DNA from: Mycolicibacterium arabiense
Lineage (GTDB): Bacteria > Actinomycetota > Actinomycetes > Mycobacteriales > Mycobacteriaceae
DNA length: 64,000 bases
Direction of reading: 5' to 3'
NCBI RefSeq assembly: GCF_010731815.2
Contig: NZ_AP022593.1
Span: 4,526,001-4,590,000 of the forward strand
Positions 35,748-43,872 of this stretch are shown one piece after another. Position 1 is the first letter of the stretch. Every line of letters begins with the position of its first letter. Below the pieces are notes generated by a model, which was given only the letters and a program-made list of their open reading frames with translations, ran no database searches and was not told where the DNA came from. Both the position numbers and the translations under genes were made by a program.

Positions 35748-36292
35748 GACACCGTCGGCTGTGGTGCTCGGACGATGGCATTGGATGGAACGTCACCGGA
35801 TATCAGGCAGGTCGCGCCGATCACCGAGTTCGCGCCGATCGTGACACCGCGCAGCACGGTGGATCGGGCGCAGATCCACACTCCGTCCGCCACGACGATC
35901 GGGCCGTTGTCGAAGTCGAAGTCCGGCGAGAAACGGTCATGGCTGCCCGTGCACAGGTAGGCGTGCTGCGAGATGCACACGTCCGAACCGATGTCGATCG
36001 TATCGAGGTTGTACAGCTCGGAGTCGGTGCCGACCCACGAATCGTCGCCGATCGAGAGCTTCCACGGCCAGTGCACGCGGACCCGGTGCCGGATGATCAC
36101 GTCGCGGCCGATCTTTGCCCCGAACCATCGCAGGATCGCGCACCTGAGCCGGTTGGGGCACCAGACCTTGGTCACCACCAGTTCGGAGGTGGCGACCCAG
36201 AGGGCCTGGATCAACACCCCGCGGCCCTTGTCATATGAGCAGCCCCGGCCCGCAGCCAGCGACCAACCCACTCGCGTCGTGGTGACCACCAT
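35744..36292 (-). CDS. WcaF-like left-handed beta-helix acetyltransferase
   Basis: 182 residues from the ATG at 36290-36292, which is preceded by a GGGGGG tract; an in-frame ATG 12 codons upstream is the alternative. Segments such as GAKIGRDVIIRHRVRVHWPWKLSIGDDSWVG, ISQHAYLCTGSHD and SVIGATCLISGDVP are characteristic of the WcaF colanic-acid O-acetyltransferase group. It should acetylate a sugar of a lipid-linked intermediate using acetyl-CoA. It is first in the minus-strand operon that includes GT4, two SGNH proteins, three Wzz-like proteins and the Wzy-like protein. Confidence 0.9.
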   Translation of the reverse strand: MVVTTTRVGWSLAAGRGCSYDKGRGVLIQALWVATSELVVTKVWCPNRLRCAILRWFGAKIGRDVIIRHRVRVHWPWKLSIGDDSWVGTDSELYNLDTIDIGSDVCISQHAYLCTGSHDRFSPDFDFDNGPIVVADGVWICARSTVLRGVTIGANSVIGATCLISGDVPSNAIVRAPQPTVS

Positions 36293-36771
36293 GTCGTTAC
36301 CCCCCCAGGCCGACTCTTTGCCAGACATCGCGGCGAGGCGTCCTCGCCGACTAGGGAAAGTGTATGCGGACGTGGGAGGAGTTGCTGAAATCGCCTGTCT
36401 CGGCGGCGAACTAGTTCTTCGCACCCGTGGGACTAGTTCGTTCTGCGATCCGATGGTCAGTGGTGAATCTGGCGAGGAGAGGTGGCTGAGGCGACGTCTG
36501 GCACGTCGGAGGGTCCGCTGTGGTCCACGGGCGCGGGGTCGGCGGCGTGGGTGAGCCCGGCCGGGCGAGCGCCTTGGGGCGTCATGGACTAGATCCTGAC
36601 CAGCGACGAATTGGTCCCCAAGATCCATGTACGCCGAGCGCCGACGCAGTGAATGGTGAACGGGAGTTCATCGGATGACTCGGGAAGTCGTCGCGCGACG
36701 GACGCTGCGCTGCAGTCACTCTCGATCCAGCGGCCATCCGGTCAGCCGCTCGACACGTGGGATGGTGCATC
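36293..36771. promoter_or_regulatory. 479-bp divergent control region with two AACTAGTT-type palindromes
   Basis: No gene is seen. GAACTAGTTC at 36408-36417 is a perfect palindrome and GACTAGTTC at 36431-36439 a near match; their CTAG centres are 22 bases apart, two helical turns. The region separates the WcaF-led minus operon from the plus-strand Wzy-GT2-Wzx operon and should contain promoters for both. Confidence 0.5.
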
Positions 36772-38016
36772 GTGAGGTACGAGGACGTCACCGAGGTCAG
36801 GCCGCAGGCACGGACCGCCCTCGCGGGACAGGTGGCAATCTTCGTCGTGGGCGCGAAGTCCGCCGTTCAGATCGCCAACGTGACCGCGACGGTGTTGTCC
36901 GTGGTGTGTCTGTTACTCGTTCCCGGCTTCGTGCTCATCCGTCACCGCACCGTCGACGTGGTCCCACTGGGCCTTGCCGCGCTGGGTTGGGCGGCGTACA
37001 TCGCGTCCTGCCTGGTGAACGGGGTCAGCCTGCTCTGGCCGAATGCGGTTGCACCCGCGGCCTTCTCGCTCTACTTCATCGGTCTGACCGTGCTGACGGG
37101 CAGATCGGTCGAGTCGATCGCAACGGTTCTGGCCGGGATCGGTCTCGGAACCGTCGTCTTCTTCCTCACCGAGGGCATCGAACTCACCAGCACCGGGAAC
37201 TTCCTCCACTTCTGGAAGTACGGCGTCGCTCACGGCGTGACCGTGGTGTTCCTGTACGCGATGATCCGAATGGATCTGCCACGCCTCGTCGTACCAGCCG
37301 CGTTGGCGATCGTCGGGGTGGCCAGTCTGGCACTCAACTTTCGGTCGCACGCGTTGGTGTGCCTGATCGCCGCGGCGATCCTGTTTGCGCGGTATGTGCT
37401 GGGTGACCGGATCGGCCGCGTTTGGCAGTTCGTCGGCGTGGGGGCCTTCGGGATGCTCTTCGCCTTCCTCATGCCCATCGCCGCGCGGTGGGGGATGTTC
37501 GGGGCCGCGTTGGAGCGAAAGACCCTCGAGCAGGACGCGACTCACCTGCCGCTGCTACTTGCCGGCCGGACGGAGCCCCCGATGACGTTGACCGCCATCG
37601 CTGATCGCCCTCTGCTGGGCTGGGGCAGCGGCACGAACCTCACACCGGAGGTGTACACGCGTGCAGAACATCTCGCGATCGCAATGGGGTTCGACCCCAC
37701 CTTCCCATTCGACCTCTACTGGCGCCTGCCCGCTACCGACTATTCCGCGATGCACTCCATTCTGCTGGGCTCCTGGGCGGAGGGCGGAATCCTCGCCGCA
37801 CTGCTGCCTGCCTGGCTGCTGGTCGCCTGCGTCGTCGTGGTGTGGCGGAACGTCGAGTTCGGCCGCTGGTCCGCGCTGGCGTTGACGGTGGCCCTGCAGT
37901 GCATCTGGGATCTGCTCTTCTCGCCGTGGACCTACAACACGATCGCCGAGTATGCCTGCGTCGCACTCCTGTTCTGCGCGAATATGACTCGACGTCCCAC
38001 GGCGGTGACGGGATGA
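36772..38016 (+). CDS. Polymerase/O-antigen ligase-like membrane protein, second of two
   Basis: 414 residues from the GTG at 36772 (a GTG at 36757 is in frame too, without a clear ribosome-binding site). About 10 membrane segments and a large loop with RPLLGWGSGTNLTPEVYTRAEH and DYSAMHSILLGSWAEGGILA resemble Wzy/O-antigen ligase proteins, where P-x-x-G-x-G and a later histidine are typical. It is the first gene of a plus-strand operon with a GT2 and a Wzx-like protein, which together look like a second polymer-assembly unit. Confidence 0.82.
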   Translation: MRYEDVTEVRPQARTALAGQVAIFVVGAKSAVQIANVTATVLSVVCLLLVPGFVLIRHRTVDVVPLGLAALGWAAYIASCLVNGVSLLWPNAVAPAAFSLYFIGLTVLTGRSVESIATVLAGIGLGTVVFFLTEGIELTSTGNFLHFWKYGVAHGVTVVFLYAMIRMDLPRLVVPAALAIVGVASLALNFRSHALVCLIAAAILFARYVLGDRIGRVWQFVGVGAFGMLFAFLMPIAARWGMFGAALERKTLEQDATHLPLLLAGRTEPPMTLTAIADRPLLGWGSGTNLTPEVYTRAEHLAIAMGFDPTFPFDLYWRLPATDYSAMHSILLGSWAEGGILAALLPAWLLVACVVVVWRNVEFGRWSALALTVALQCIWDLLFSPWTYNTIAEYACVALLFCANMTRRPTAVTG

Positions 38017-38918
38017 GCCACGTCGTCAGCGCCGTCATAGCCACGGTTGGTCGGCCGAGCGTCGCGGTCGCCGTTCGATCGGTGCTGGCACAGTCGGCGG
38101 AGGTCCGCGAGGTGATCGTCGTGTTGGACGCCGCGACGTCGGTGTCCCTTCCATCCGACGACCGGGTCGTCCTGATCCACGCACCGGCGGGCAGTGGTGC
38201 CGCGAGATGTCGACAGCTGGGCATCGACGCCGCGCGGGGTTCGGTGATCGCGCTCCTGGACGACGATGACGAGTGGCTCCCGGACAAGCTCGAGTGCCAG
38301 CTGTCGAAGGTGCGTCCCGAATGGGGACCGGGGTGGGTGTCCTCGTCCCGGATGGCCGTCGTCGGCCCCGGCGACAGGAGGAGGACGTGGCCGCGCCGGT
38401 TGATCGAACCGCATGAGTCGGTCGCCGACTATCTCTTCCGCGTCCGCGAGGTCGGCGTCGGTGGCGCGGTGCTGCAGACCTCCACGCTGGTGTTCCCTAC
38501 CGCCCTGGCGCGCCAGGTGCGCTGGGACGGGCACCGCGGCGCCGTCCACGACGAACCCACGTGGCTGATCGAGGTTCAGCGTCGCGTACCCGACGTCCGG
38601 CTTCTGCACGTACCAGAGGTGCTGAGCGTGTACGACGTCCGCCGGTCGTCGGTGTCGCGAAGTTCCCAGGACCGTACCGGTGACTACATCGCCTGGGGGT
38701 TGCGGCACCTGGTGTGCGAATCACCGCGCGTCCGAGGCGACTACCTGTGCAGCAGCCCGGTCAGCGCGGCCGTGTCCGCACGTTCTCTGCCAGGGGTGGC
38801 CCGCGCGGTGTGGTCGGCGCTCGCGTACGGGCGTCCCGGCCCGTGCGCCTTGACCTACGCGGGCCTGAGCGCCGTGCGGATCGTCGTCGGTCGGCTCGTC
38901 AGCCTGATCTGGTCGTGA
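38013..38918 (+). CDS. GT2-family glycosyltransferase
   Basis: 301 residues from the ATG at 38013, overlapping the previous stop (ATGA). It has VVSAVIATVGRPSVAVAVRSVL, EVIVVLDAAT, GAARCRQLGIDAARGSVIALLDDDDEWLPDKLE with the DXD motif, the pattern of GT2 enzymes of capsule loci. Cytoplasmic. Its last codons overlap the GTG of the flippase gene (GTGA). Confidence 0.9.
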   Translation: MSHVVSAVIATVGRPSVAVAVRSVLAQSAEVREVIVVLDAATSVSLPSDDRVVLIHAPAGSGAARCRQLGIDAARGSVIALLDDDDEWLPDKLECQLSKVRPEWGPGWVSSSRMAVVGPGDRRRTWPRRLIEPHESVADYLFRVREVGVGGAVLQTSTLVFPTALARQVRWDGHRGAVHDEPTWLIEVQRRVPDVRLLHVPEVLSVYDVRRSSVSRSSQDRTGDYIAWGLRHLVCESPRVRGDYLCSSPVSAAVSARSLPGVARAVWSALAYGRPGPCALTYAGLSAVRIVVGRLVSLIWS

Positions 38919-40297
38919 CCGTGGCGCGGGACCGGTTGGCGCCGCAGGAGCGGCGCGCGTCGTTGGCTGCGCCGGTATATCGGCTCGCCGGTACGCCGAT
39001 CACCGTGGCCCTCGGCCTGCTCAACACGGCCATCGTGGTGCGCGAGACCGGTGCCGCCGTATTCGGTCTCGTCGCCCTGGTCGCGACCGTCACCCTGCTC
39101 TTCCCGTTCGCCGACCTCGGCATCGGTGCGTCCGTGATCACTGCGAGCGCACGGCTGCGCGGGCCGAATCCGGATTCCGCTGCCGCAGACGTCGTGCGTC
39201 GTGGGTTCCGCGTCCTGCTCGGCGTCGCAGGCGCAGTGGTGGTCGTCGCCATCGTGATCATGTCGATCGACGGCTGGGCCACGGTCATCGGTTTCAGCTC
39301 GGGTCCGCAGGACCGGTGGGCGGTCACCGTCGCGGCGTGTCTGTTCGGGTTGACGCTGCCTGCGGGCCTTGGTGTTCGGATACTGGTCGGGATCGACCGC
39401 AACCCGCTGGCGACAGTGGTTCTGATGAGCTGCCCGGCCTTCGCGCTCGGTCTGACCCTGCTGCTGTTCTCGGCCCGCGTAGACGGCATCTGGTACGTCA
39501 CGTCGAGCCTTGGCGGTCTCCTCGCCGGCCAGGTACTGGGGTGCGTCCTGGCCTTGCGCCTGTCCGGATTGGGGTCGTCGGCGTTCTCCCCGGTTCGGGG
39601 TGACTCGACCGGAACACCGCTGCTGGCGGGCAGCCTGTGGCTCTTCGTCGTGGGAATGGGCTTGCCGATCGGACTGCAGACGGGGCGGGTCATCCTTGCG
39701 CACCTCTCGACCCCCGAGCAGCTCGCCGATTACTCACTGGTGGCGCAGATGTACGCGGCGTGCTGGTCGGTGCTGTCTGCGGCCGGCCTCGCCTACTGGC
39801 CGATCTTCGTGCGGCGCCGCGCGGAAACGGCCGAGACGATCGCGATGTGGCGACGTCTGACGGCGTCGTTCGGAGCGCTCGCCGCGCTCGCGGCAGCGGC
39901 GATGTGGCTTCTGGGGCCCTGGGCGGCCGAGGTGTTGTCCGGCGGGGAGATCGAGGTGACGGCCTGGCTGGCGTTGGCCTTCGGGGCACTGCTCGTCGGT
40001 CAGGCGATGCACCTGCCCGCGACCGTGCTGTTGACGCTGCCCGCAGAGGCGCGATGGCAGGCGATCTGGACGATCGTCATGGCAGTGGCCAGCATCGGGC
40101 TGGGCTGCGCCGTGGCGCCGGGTTACGGTGCGGTTGGGGTGGTCGTCGCCGCGGCCCTCGCGATCGTTGTGGCGCAGGTGGTTCCGGCTCTCATCTGGGT
40201 GCCCGAACTGGTCCGTCGTCGCCGTCCGAGCGACGAGGTTCGAGTGTCTTCGCCAGCGGCGCAACGACGGTCTCACCCGGACCCACGTCGTGGATGA
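38915..40297 (+). CDS. Wzx-like polysaccharide flippase (MOP superfamily), second of two
   Basis: 460 residues from a GTG in GTGA overlap with the GT2 stop. About 12 membrane segments, with the N-terminal VYRLAGTPITVALGLLNTAIVVRETGAAVFGLVALVATV similar to MOP exporters. It should flip a lipid-linked oligosaccharide. The final 107 bases overlap the convergent acyltransferase gene (40191-40297), and the encoded hydrophilic tail (VRRRRPSDEV...) is Arg-rich, as expected of a sequence constrained by the opposite frame. Confidence 0.87.
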   Translation: MTVARDRLAPQERRASLAAPVYRLAGTPITVALGLLNTAIVVRETGAAVFGLVALVATVTLLFPFADLGIGASVITASARLRGPNPDSAAADVVRRGFRVLLGVAGAVVVVAIVIMSIDGWATVIGFSSGPQDRWAVTVAACLFGLTLPAGLGVRILVGIDRNPLATVVLMSCPAFALGLTLLLFSARVDGIWYVTSSLGGLLAGQVLGCVLALRLSGLGSSAFSPVRGDSTGTPLLAGSLWLFVVGMGLPIGLQTGRVILAHLSTPEQLADYSLVAQMYAACWSVLSAAGLAYWPIFVRRRAETAETIAMWRRLTASFGALAALAAAAMWLLGPWAAEVLSGGEIEVTAWLALAFGALLVGQAMHLPATVLLTLPAEARWQAIWTIVMAVASIGLGCAVAPGYGAVGVVVAAALAIVVAQVVPALIWVPELVRRRRPSDEVRVSSPAAQRRSHPDPRRG

Positions 40298-40820
40298 CGG
40301 TTGCGTTGGCTCCGACCTTCGCACCGTCGTGGAGGGTGATGGGTCCCAGTACCACGGCGGCAGCACCGACCCTGACGTCATCGCCCAGAGTTGGTCTACC
40401 GACGGCGTCGTGGCCGATCGTCACCTGCTGGTTGATCCAGCACCGGCTGCCGATGGACGTCGCGGTGACGATCGTGCCCAAGCCGTGCTGAATGAAGAGC
40501 GCGGGACCGATCCGATCCGCTTCGAGTATAAACGTCGGAGATGGCCGGTAGACGATGCGCAGGACGAGCCTGAGTACGGCCGGTCCCTGGCGTAGGCGGA
40601 AGTGTGCCAGCGTCCGGAATTCCCCGAGCGCGCCACTGAGATAGGCGAATTGGGTGTACGAGTCGAACCCTCGCAGTTCGGCATCGTCGATGCAGGTGAT
40701 CCACCAGGCGACGTCGTCCGCGACGACCCCGCCGACGTTCGAATACCTGATGCCGCACCAGAGGGGGTATGCCCACAGTCGCGCGAGGGCCAGTCGGGTG
40801 CGACTTCGCCTCCTCCCCAT
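40191..40820 (-). CDS. Serine acetyltransferase-like (CysE/WcaB) acyltransferase
   Basis: 209 residues from the ATG at 40820; the longer frame upstream is an overlap with the DUF218 gene. A ~120-residue helical N-terminus (LWCGIRYSNVGGVVADDVAWWI) precedes beta-helix repeats: ALFIQHGLGTIVTATSIGSRCWINQQVTIGHDAVGRPTLGDDVRVGAAAVVLGPI. This form occurs in polysaccharide loci as sugar O-acetyltransferases. It is 16 bases downstream of the DUF218 gene, probably in one operon, and its 3' end overlaps the flippase gene. Confidence 0.87.
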   Translation of the reverse strand: MGRRRSRTRLALARLWAYPLWCGIRYSNVGGVVADDVAWWITCIDDAELRGFDSYTQFAYLSGALGEFRTLAHFRLRQGPAVLRLVLRIVYRPSPTFILEADRIGPALFIQHGLGTIVTATSIGSRCWINQQVTIGHDAVGRPTLGDDVRVGAAAVVLGPITLHDGAKVGANATVIHDVGPGETVVAPLAKTLEPRRSDGDDGPVRAPR

Positions 40821-40836
40821 CTCGTGATGGTAGCCA

Positions 40837-41379
40837 TCAGCAGCCGGGCTGGAGTGCTGCCCGCACGTATCCGACGGTCTGGAGGGCGTACTCGACGACC
40901 CATCGGCGCGCCGGCACCGGGTCGTCGGGTTCGACCATGACGAGTTCACCGTCGAAGCATCGGTGAAGGATGAAGCGCGCCCGGGAGACGTGCGGTCGGA
41001 AGGTGACGACGACGACCGTCCGCCATCCGCGCTCGGCCGCCAGGCGGCGTAGCTCGCGACCCTCACCCCGAGTGGTCGGCGGATCCGGGACGAAGCACAC
41101 GATCTCGAATGCGTGTGCCGAAGCGCACTGCTGCGTGAGCCATGGGTCCTTGCGCCCATTGGGATTCGAGACCACCACCGTCGGAGCCTCACCTCTCGAT
41201 CCGAGTTCGAATCCCCGGGCGTAGCGCCCGTAACTCGGCCCGCCGAGAACGAGTATGGCGTCCGCCTTGCGCACGGGGTCGACCTGCGGGCGGACGTAGA
41301 CGGGAAAGCCCGCGACGATCAGCGCTGCGACCACGGCGAAGATCGACGCCGCGAGGCGGGATCGGCGCAGGGGTCTCAC
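40837..41379 (-). CDS. DUF218 (YdcF-like) membrane-anchored protein
   Basis: 180 residues from a GTG at 41377-41379; the longer frame upstream has no coding character. One N-terminal membrane helix (about 9-27) is followed by the DUF218 pattern: ADAILVLGGPSYGRYARGFEL, TVVVSNPN, DPPTTRGEGRELRRLAAERGWRTVVVVTFRPHVSRARFI. DUF218 proteins such as ElyC and SanA are linked to envelope biogenesis, possibly polyprenyl carrier metabolism, which suits the end of a glycan locus. The biochemical role is unknown. Confidence 0.85.
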   Translation of the reverse strand: MRPLRRSRLAASIFAVVAALIVAGFPVYVRPQVDPVRKADAILVLGGPSYGRYARGFELGSRGEAPTVVVSNPNGRKDPWLTQQCASAHAFEIVCFVPDPPTTRGEGRELRRLAAERGWRTVVVVTFRPHVSRARFILHRCFDGELVMVEPDDPVPARRWVVEYALQTVGYVRAALQPGC

Positions 41380-41828
41380 CGTGGCATCATCTACCCGCTT
41401 GCGCTCAGCCGCACCGACACTCGAGCCGCTCGACGTCTCATGAGTCGGAACGCCGACGAGACGAGGCTGCAGGTGGTGTCCACCTGCAGCCCCGTACCCC
41501 CCACCCCTGTCGGTCGGAGAGCGGCAGTCGACGTTCTGCTGGATCTCCGCAGTGGTGTGTTGCTCGTTGCTAGATCTGTGATTCAGGTCACAGCGTACAA
41601 CCTGTGGTGGCCCGATGTAAACGGTTGACGCCCGATCACGGACACGGAGAACCGTCGCACCGAAGGCCGACGCGAATTTGCTGAACTGACCCGGCACAAC
41701 ACGGTGCGGTCGAGCTTGCGGATGGCGGCCAATGATCGTGCCGCCGTCCTGCAATACGCGCACTGCCGGACATCGCGCGGGCGGTAATCTCGAACCCGAC
41801 ACTGGACACGCGGGAGGGGAACCGTGTC
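41380..41828. other. 449-bp region between the polysaccharide locus and the type VII-like genes
   Basis: No gene is recognised. It contains a perfect CRP-type palindrome at 41577-41592 and a CTAG just before it. GGAGGGGA near 41811-41820 is the ribosome-binding site of the next gene. This is the border between two functionally different parts of the window. Confidence 0.5.
41577..41592. promoter_or_regulatory. CRP-type palindrome TGTGA-N6-TCACA
   Basis: TGTGA at 41577-41581 and TCACA at 41588-41592 with a six-base spacer match the full consensus of cAMP receptor proteins, including mycobacterial CRP (Rv3676 of M. tuberculosis). It lies 237 bases before the start at 41829 and about 200 bases upstream of the DUF218 gene, so either could be the target. 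Confidence 0.6.
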
Positions 41829-42953
41829 ATGGGACTGCAACAGGACGTGAGCCCGTACGGGTCGCAGACGGTGATGGGGCCGGGGTGGCCGAACGTCGAC
41901 GAGGATGCGCTGGCCGCGTCGGCAGCACAGTACGAAGCGCTCGCGGCCAAGCTGACCGGCTCGGTGGTGCCGCTGCAACAGAGCCAGCTGGCGTCGCTGT
42001 CGGAGAAGTGGACCGGCGGGGGAGCAGTCGCGGCGGCCGGTGAGGCGACGACCATCATCGGCGGACACGAGGCGAACGCCGCCCAAGCCGCGGCGATCGC
42101 GTTGAAGCTGCGCAGCATGGAGGTCACCGTCGCGAAGACCAAGGCGCTGGTCAACGCCACCGCCCTCGAGGTGCAGCGTGAATGCGAGGCAATTCAGGCC
42201 ATGCCGGTCAGCAACACTGCCGAGTTGATCCAGAGCCGGATGAAGATGGGCTTGGCGCAGAACACCGCCTACGTCAACGCCAACACCGCCGAACTCGCCA
42301 ACGGCCTCGGGGTACCGCCGACGTACCCACCGACCGGTGCCCCCGCGGTGCCGACCCAAGGCGCCGAGAAGGCCGCAAAGGCGGGTCAGGAGGCCGGCGG
42401 ACAGGGTTCGCAACAGGCCATGCAGATGATGACTCAGATGGCGTTGATGGCCGCCCAGCTCCCGCAGCAACTCGGCGGCATGCTGACCCAGGCGCCACAG
42501 CAGCTGATGCAGCCACTACAGCAGCTGGCACAGCCGCTGCAGCAGCTGACCTCGATGTTCGGCGGCAAGGGTGGCGGTGGCGGTGGACTCGGAGCCGGCG
42601 GTGCGACACCCTTCTCGGCGTTCTCGAACCATCCGCTGGCAGGTGGCTCCGGCCCGGGTAGTGGCGCCGGGATGGTCAAGGCGGCGTCGCTGCCGGGGTC
42701 TGGAGGCATCGGCGCGCAGACCCCACTGATGGCGGGGCTCGTCGGAGCCTCGCCGGAGGCGGTCGCGGTGCCCGCAGGCGCGAACAGCTCCGCGGTCGGC
42801 GGCGTCGCTCCCGTGGCCGCAGGCGGCATGGGCGGCGGAATGGGCATGATGCCGCACCGGGGCGAGTCCGGCGGCGGCTCGGCCGCGTCGCTGGCACCGC
42901 CTGCCGCGCTCGAATACGACCTCGGCGAAGAGGACGGCGACGATGACTGGTGA
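41829..42953 (+). CDS. Probable type VII secretion-associated protein with WXG-like hairpin and Gln/Gly-rich tail
   Basis: 374 residues. The first ~160 are alpha-helical with a turn at EKWTGGGA (W61-T-G), reminiscent of WXG100/PPE-type helical hairpins, followed by ALEVQRECEAIQAMPVSN. Residues ~190-240 are Gln/Met-rich amphipathic (QQAMQMMTQMALMAAQLPQQ), then a Gly-rich linker and an acidic C-terminus ending GDDDW. No signal peptide. This layout is like Esp-type ESX substrates, but I cannot name an orthologue. It is 56 bases upstream of a smaller Gln/Gly-rich partner. The start has GGAGGGGA upstream. Confidence 0.75.
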   Translation: MGLQQDVSPYGSQTVMGPGWPNVDEDALAASAAQYEALAAKLTGSVVPLQQSQLASLSEKWTGGGAVAAAGEATTIIGGHEANAAQAAAIALKLRSMEVTVAKTKALVNATALEVQRECEAIQAMPVSNTAELIQSRMKMGLAQNTAYVNANTAELANGLGVPPTYPPTGAPAVPTQGAEKAAKAGQEAGGQGSQQAMQMMTQMALMAAQLPQQLGGMLTQAPQQLMQPLQQLAQPLQQLTSMFGGKGGGGGGLGAGGATPFSAFSNHPLAGGSGPGSGAGMVKAASLPGSGGIGAQTPLMAGLVGASPEAVAVPAGANSSAVGGVAPVAAGGMGGGMGMMPHRGESGGGSAASLAPPAALEYDLGEEDGDDDW

Positions 42954-43009
42954 GCGCCGTTGCACGACAACGCCGTTCGACGAACCCGAGCTGAGCTAGA
43001 GGAGCGGAC

Positions 43010-43741
43010 ATGACGAGCCCACTACAGAAGCCCGAGGGCATCACCTGGAACCCGGCCACCGTCGAGCTGCCCCAGCCGCCGATGCTGCCGCCCGGCCAGG
43101 ACGCGATGAGCATGACGATCGCCGCGGTGTTGCCGACGCTGACGACACCGCTGGCCACCAGCGTGGCGTCCTTGCAGGCCAAGGAGACGAACTTCGCAGG
43201 CAAGGTGGGCGCTGCCCAGTCGGCCTACGAGAACGCCGACGCCTCGGGTGGGCAGTCGGTCGGACAGATCAGCGGCATGCTCGGCCAGATGGGCCAGATG
43301 GCTCAGCAGGCCGGTCAACAGGCCTCGGGTGCGGGCCAGGGCGGCGGTGGGTTCGGCCAGATGATGCAGCAGGCGATGCAGGCCGTCCAGGGTTTCGGCC
43401 AGCAGGGTGGCGGTTCCGCAGGCGGTGGCGCCCCCGGCGGTGGCGCACCCGCCCAGGGCGGCCCGCCGCCGGCCATGGCGCAGGGTGGTGGCGGTGGCGC
43501 TCCGAGCGGTGCACCCAATGGCTCGCCACGCGACGAGTCCGGTCCACGCGACGACGCCCGTGACCAGGAGCGGGAACGGCAGCGCGAGGGTGAGGATCGA
43601 CCCCCCGCCGAGCGAGCACCAGTGGAGCCGCCCGCAGCAGCAGCGGGGCCGGGTGCCGGCACCGGCAGCGCAGGCCCGCCGCCGGTCGACGTGCCCCGAC
43701 AGGCGCCCGGCGGCGACGAGGATCTCGCTCGCCGAATGTAG
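43010..43741 (+). CDS. Gln/Gly/Pro-rich protein, probable partner of the type VII-like protein
   Basis: 243 residues. The N-terminal ~90 residues are predicted helical (LPTLTTPLATSVASLQAKETNFAGKVGAAQSAYENAD), a length and style like WXG100 partners but without a clear W-x-G. Residues ~95-135 are Gln/Met/Gly repeats (GQMGQMAQQAGQQ), and the rest is Gly/Pro/charged low complexity. No signal peptide is present. Its position right after the WXG-like gene suggests a co-secreted or complexed pair. The function is unknown. Confidence 0.75.
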   Translation: MTSPLQKPEGITWNPATVELPQPPMLPPGQDAMSMTIAAVLPTLTTPLATSVASLQAKETNFAGKVGAAQSAYENADASGGQSVGQISGMLGQMGQMAQQAGQQASGAGQGGGGFGQMMQQAMQAVQGFGQQGGGSAGGGAPGGGAPAQGGPPPAMAQGGGGGAPSGAPNGSPRDESGPRDDARDQERERQREGEDRPPAERAPVEPPAAAAGPGAGTGSAGPPPVDVPRQAPGGDEDLARRM

Positions 43742-43872
43742 AACCCGCTGCGGCTCATTCGGCACGTCGGCACGTCACGCGCCTTCGGCGATTACCCTCG
43801 GTACCGCAGCAAGGTCGCCGGGGACGATTTCAGGAGTAGTGCAGTGATCGCGAGTTTCACCGAGGTGCGGGC

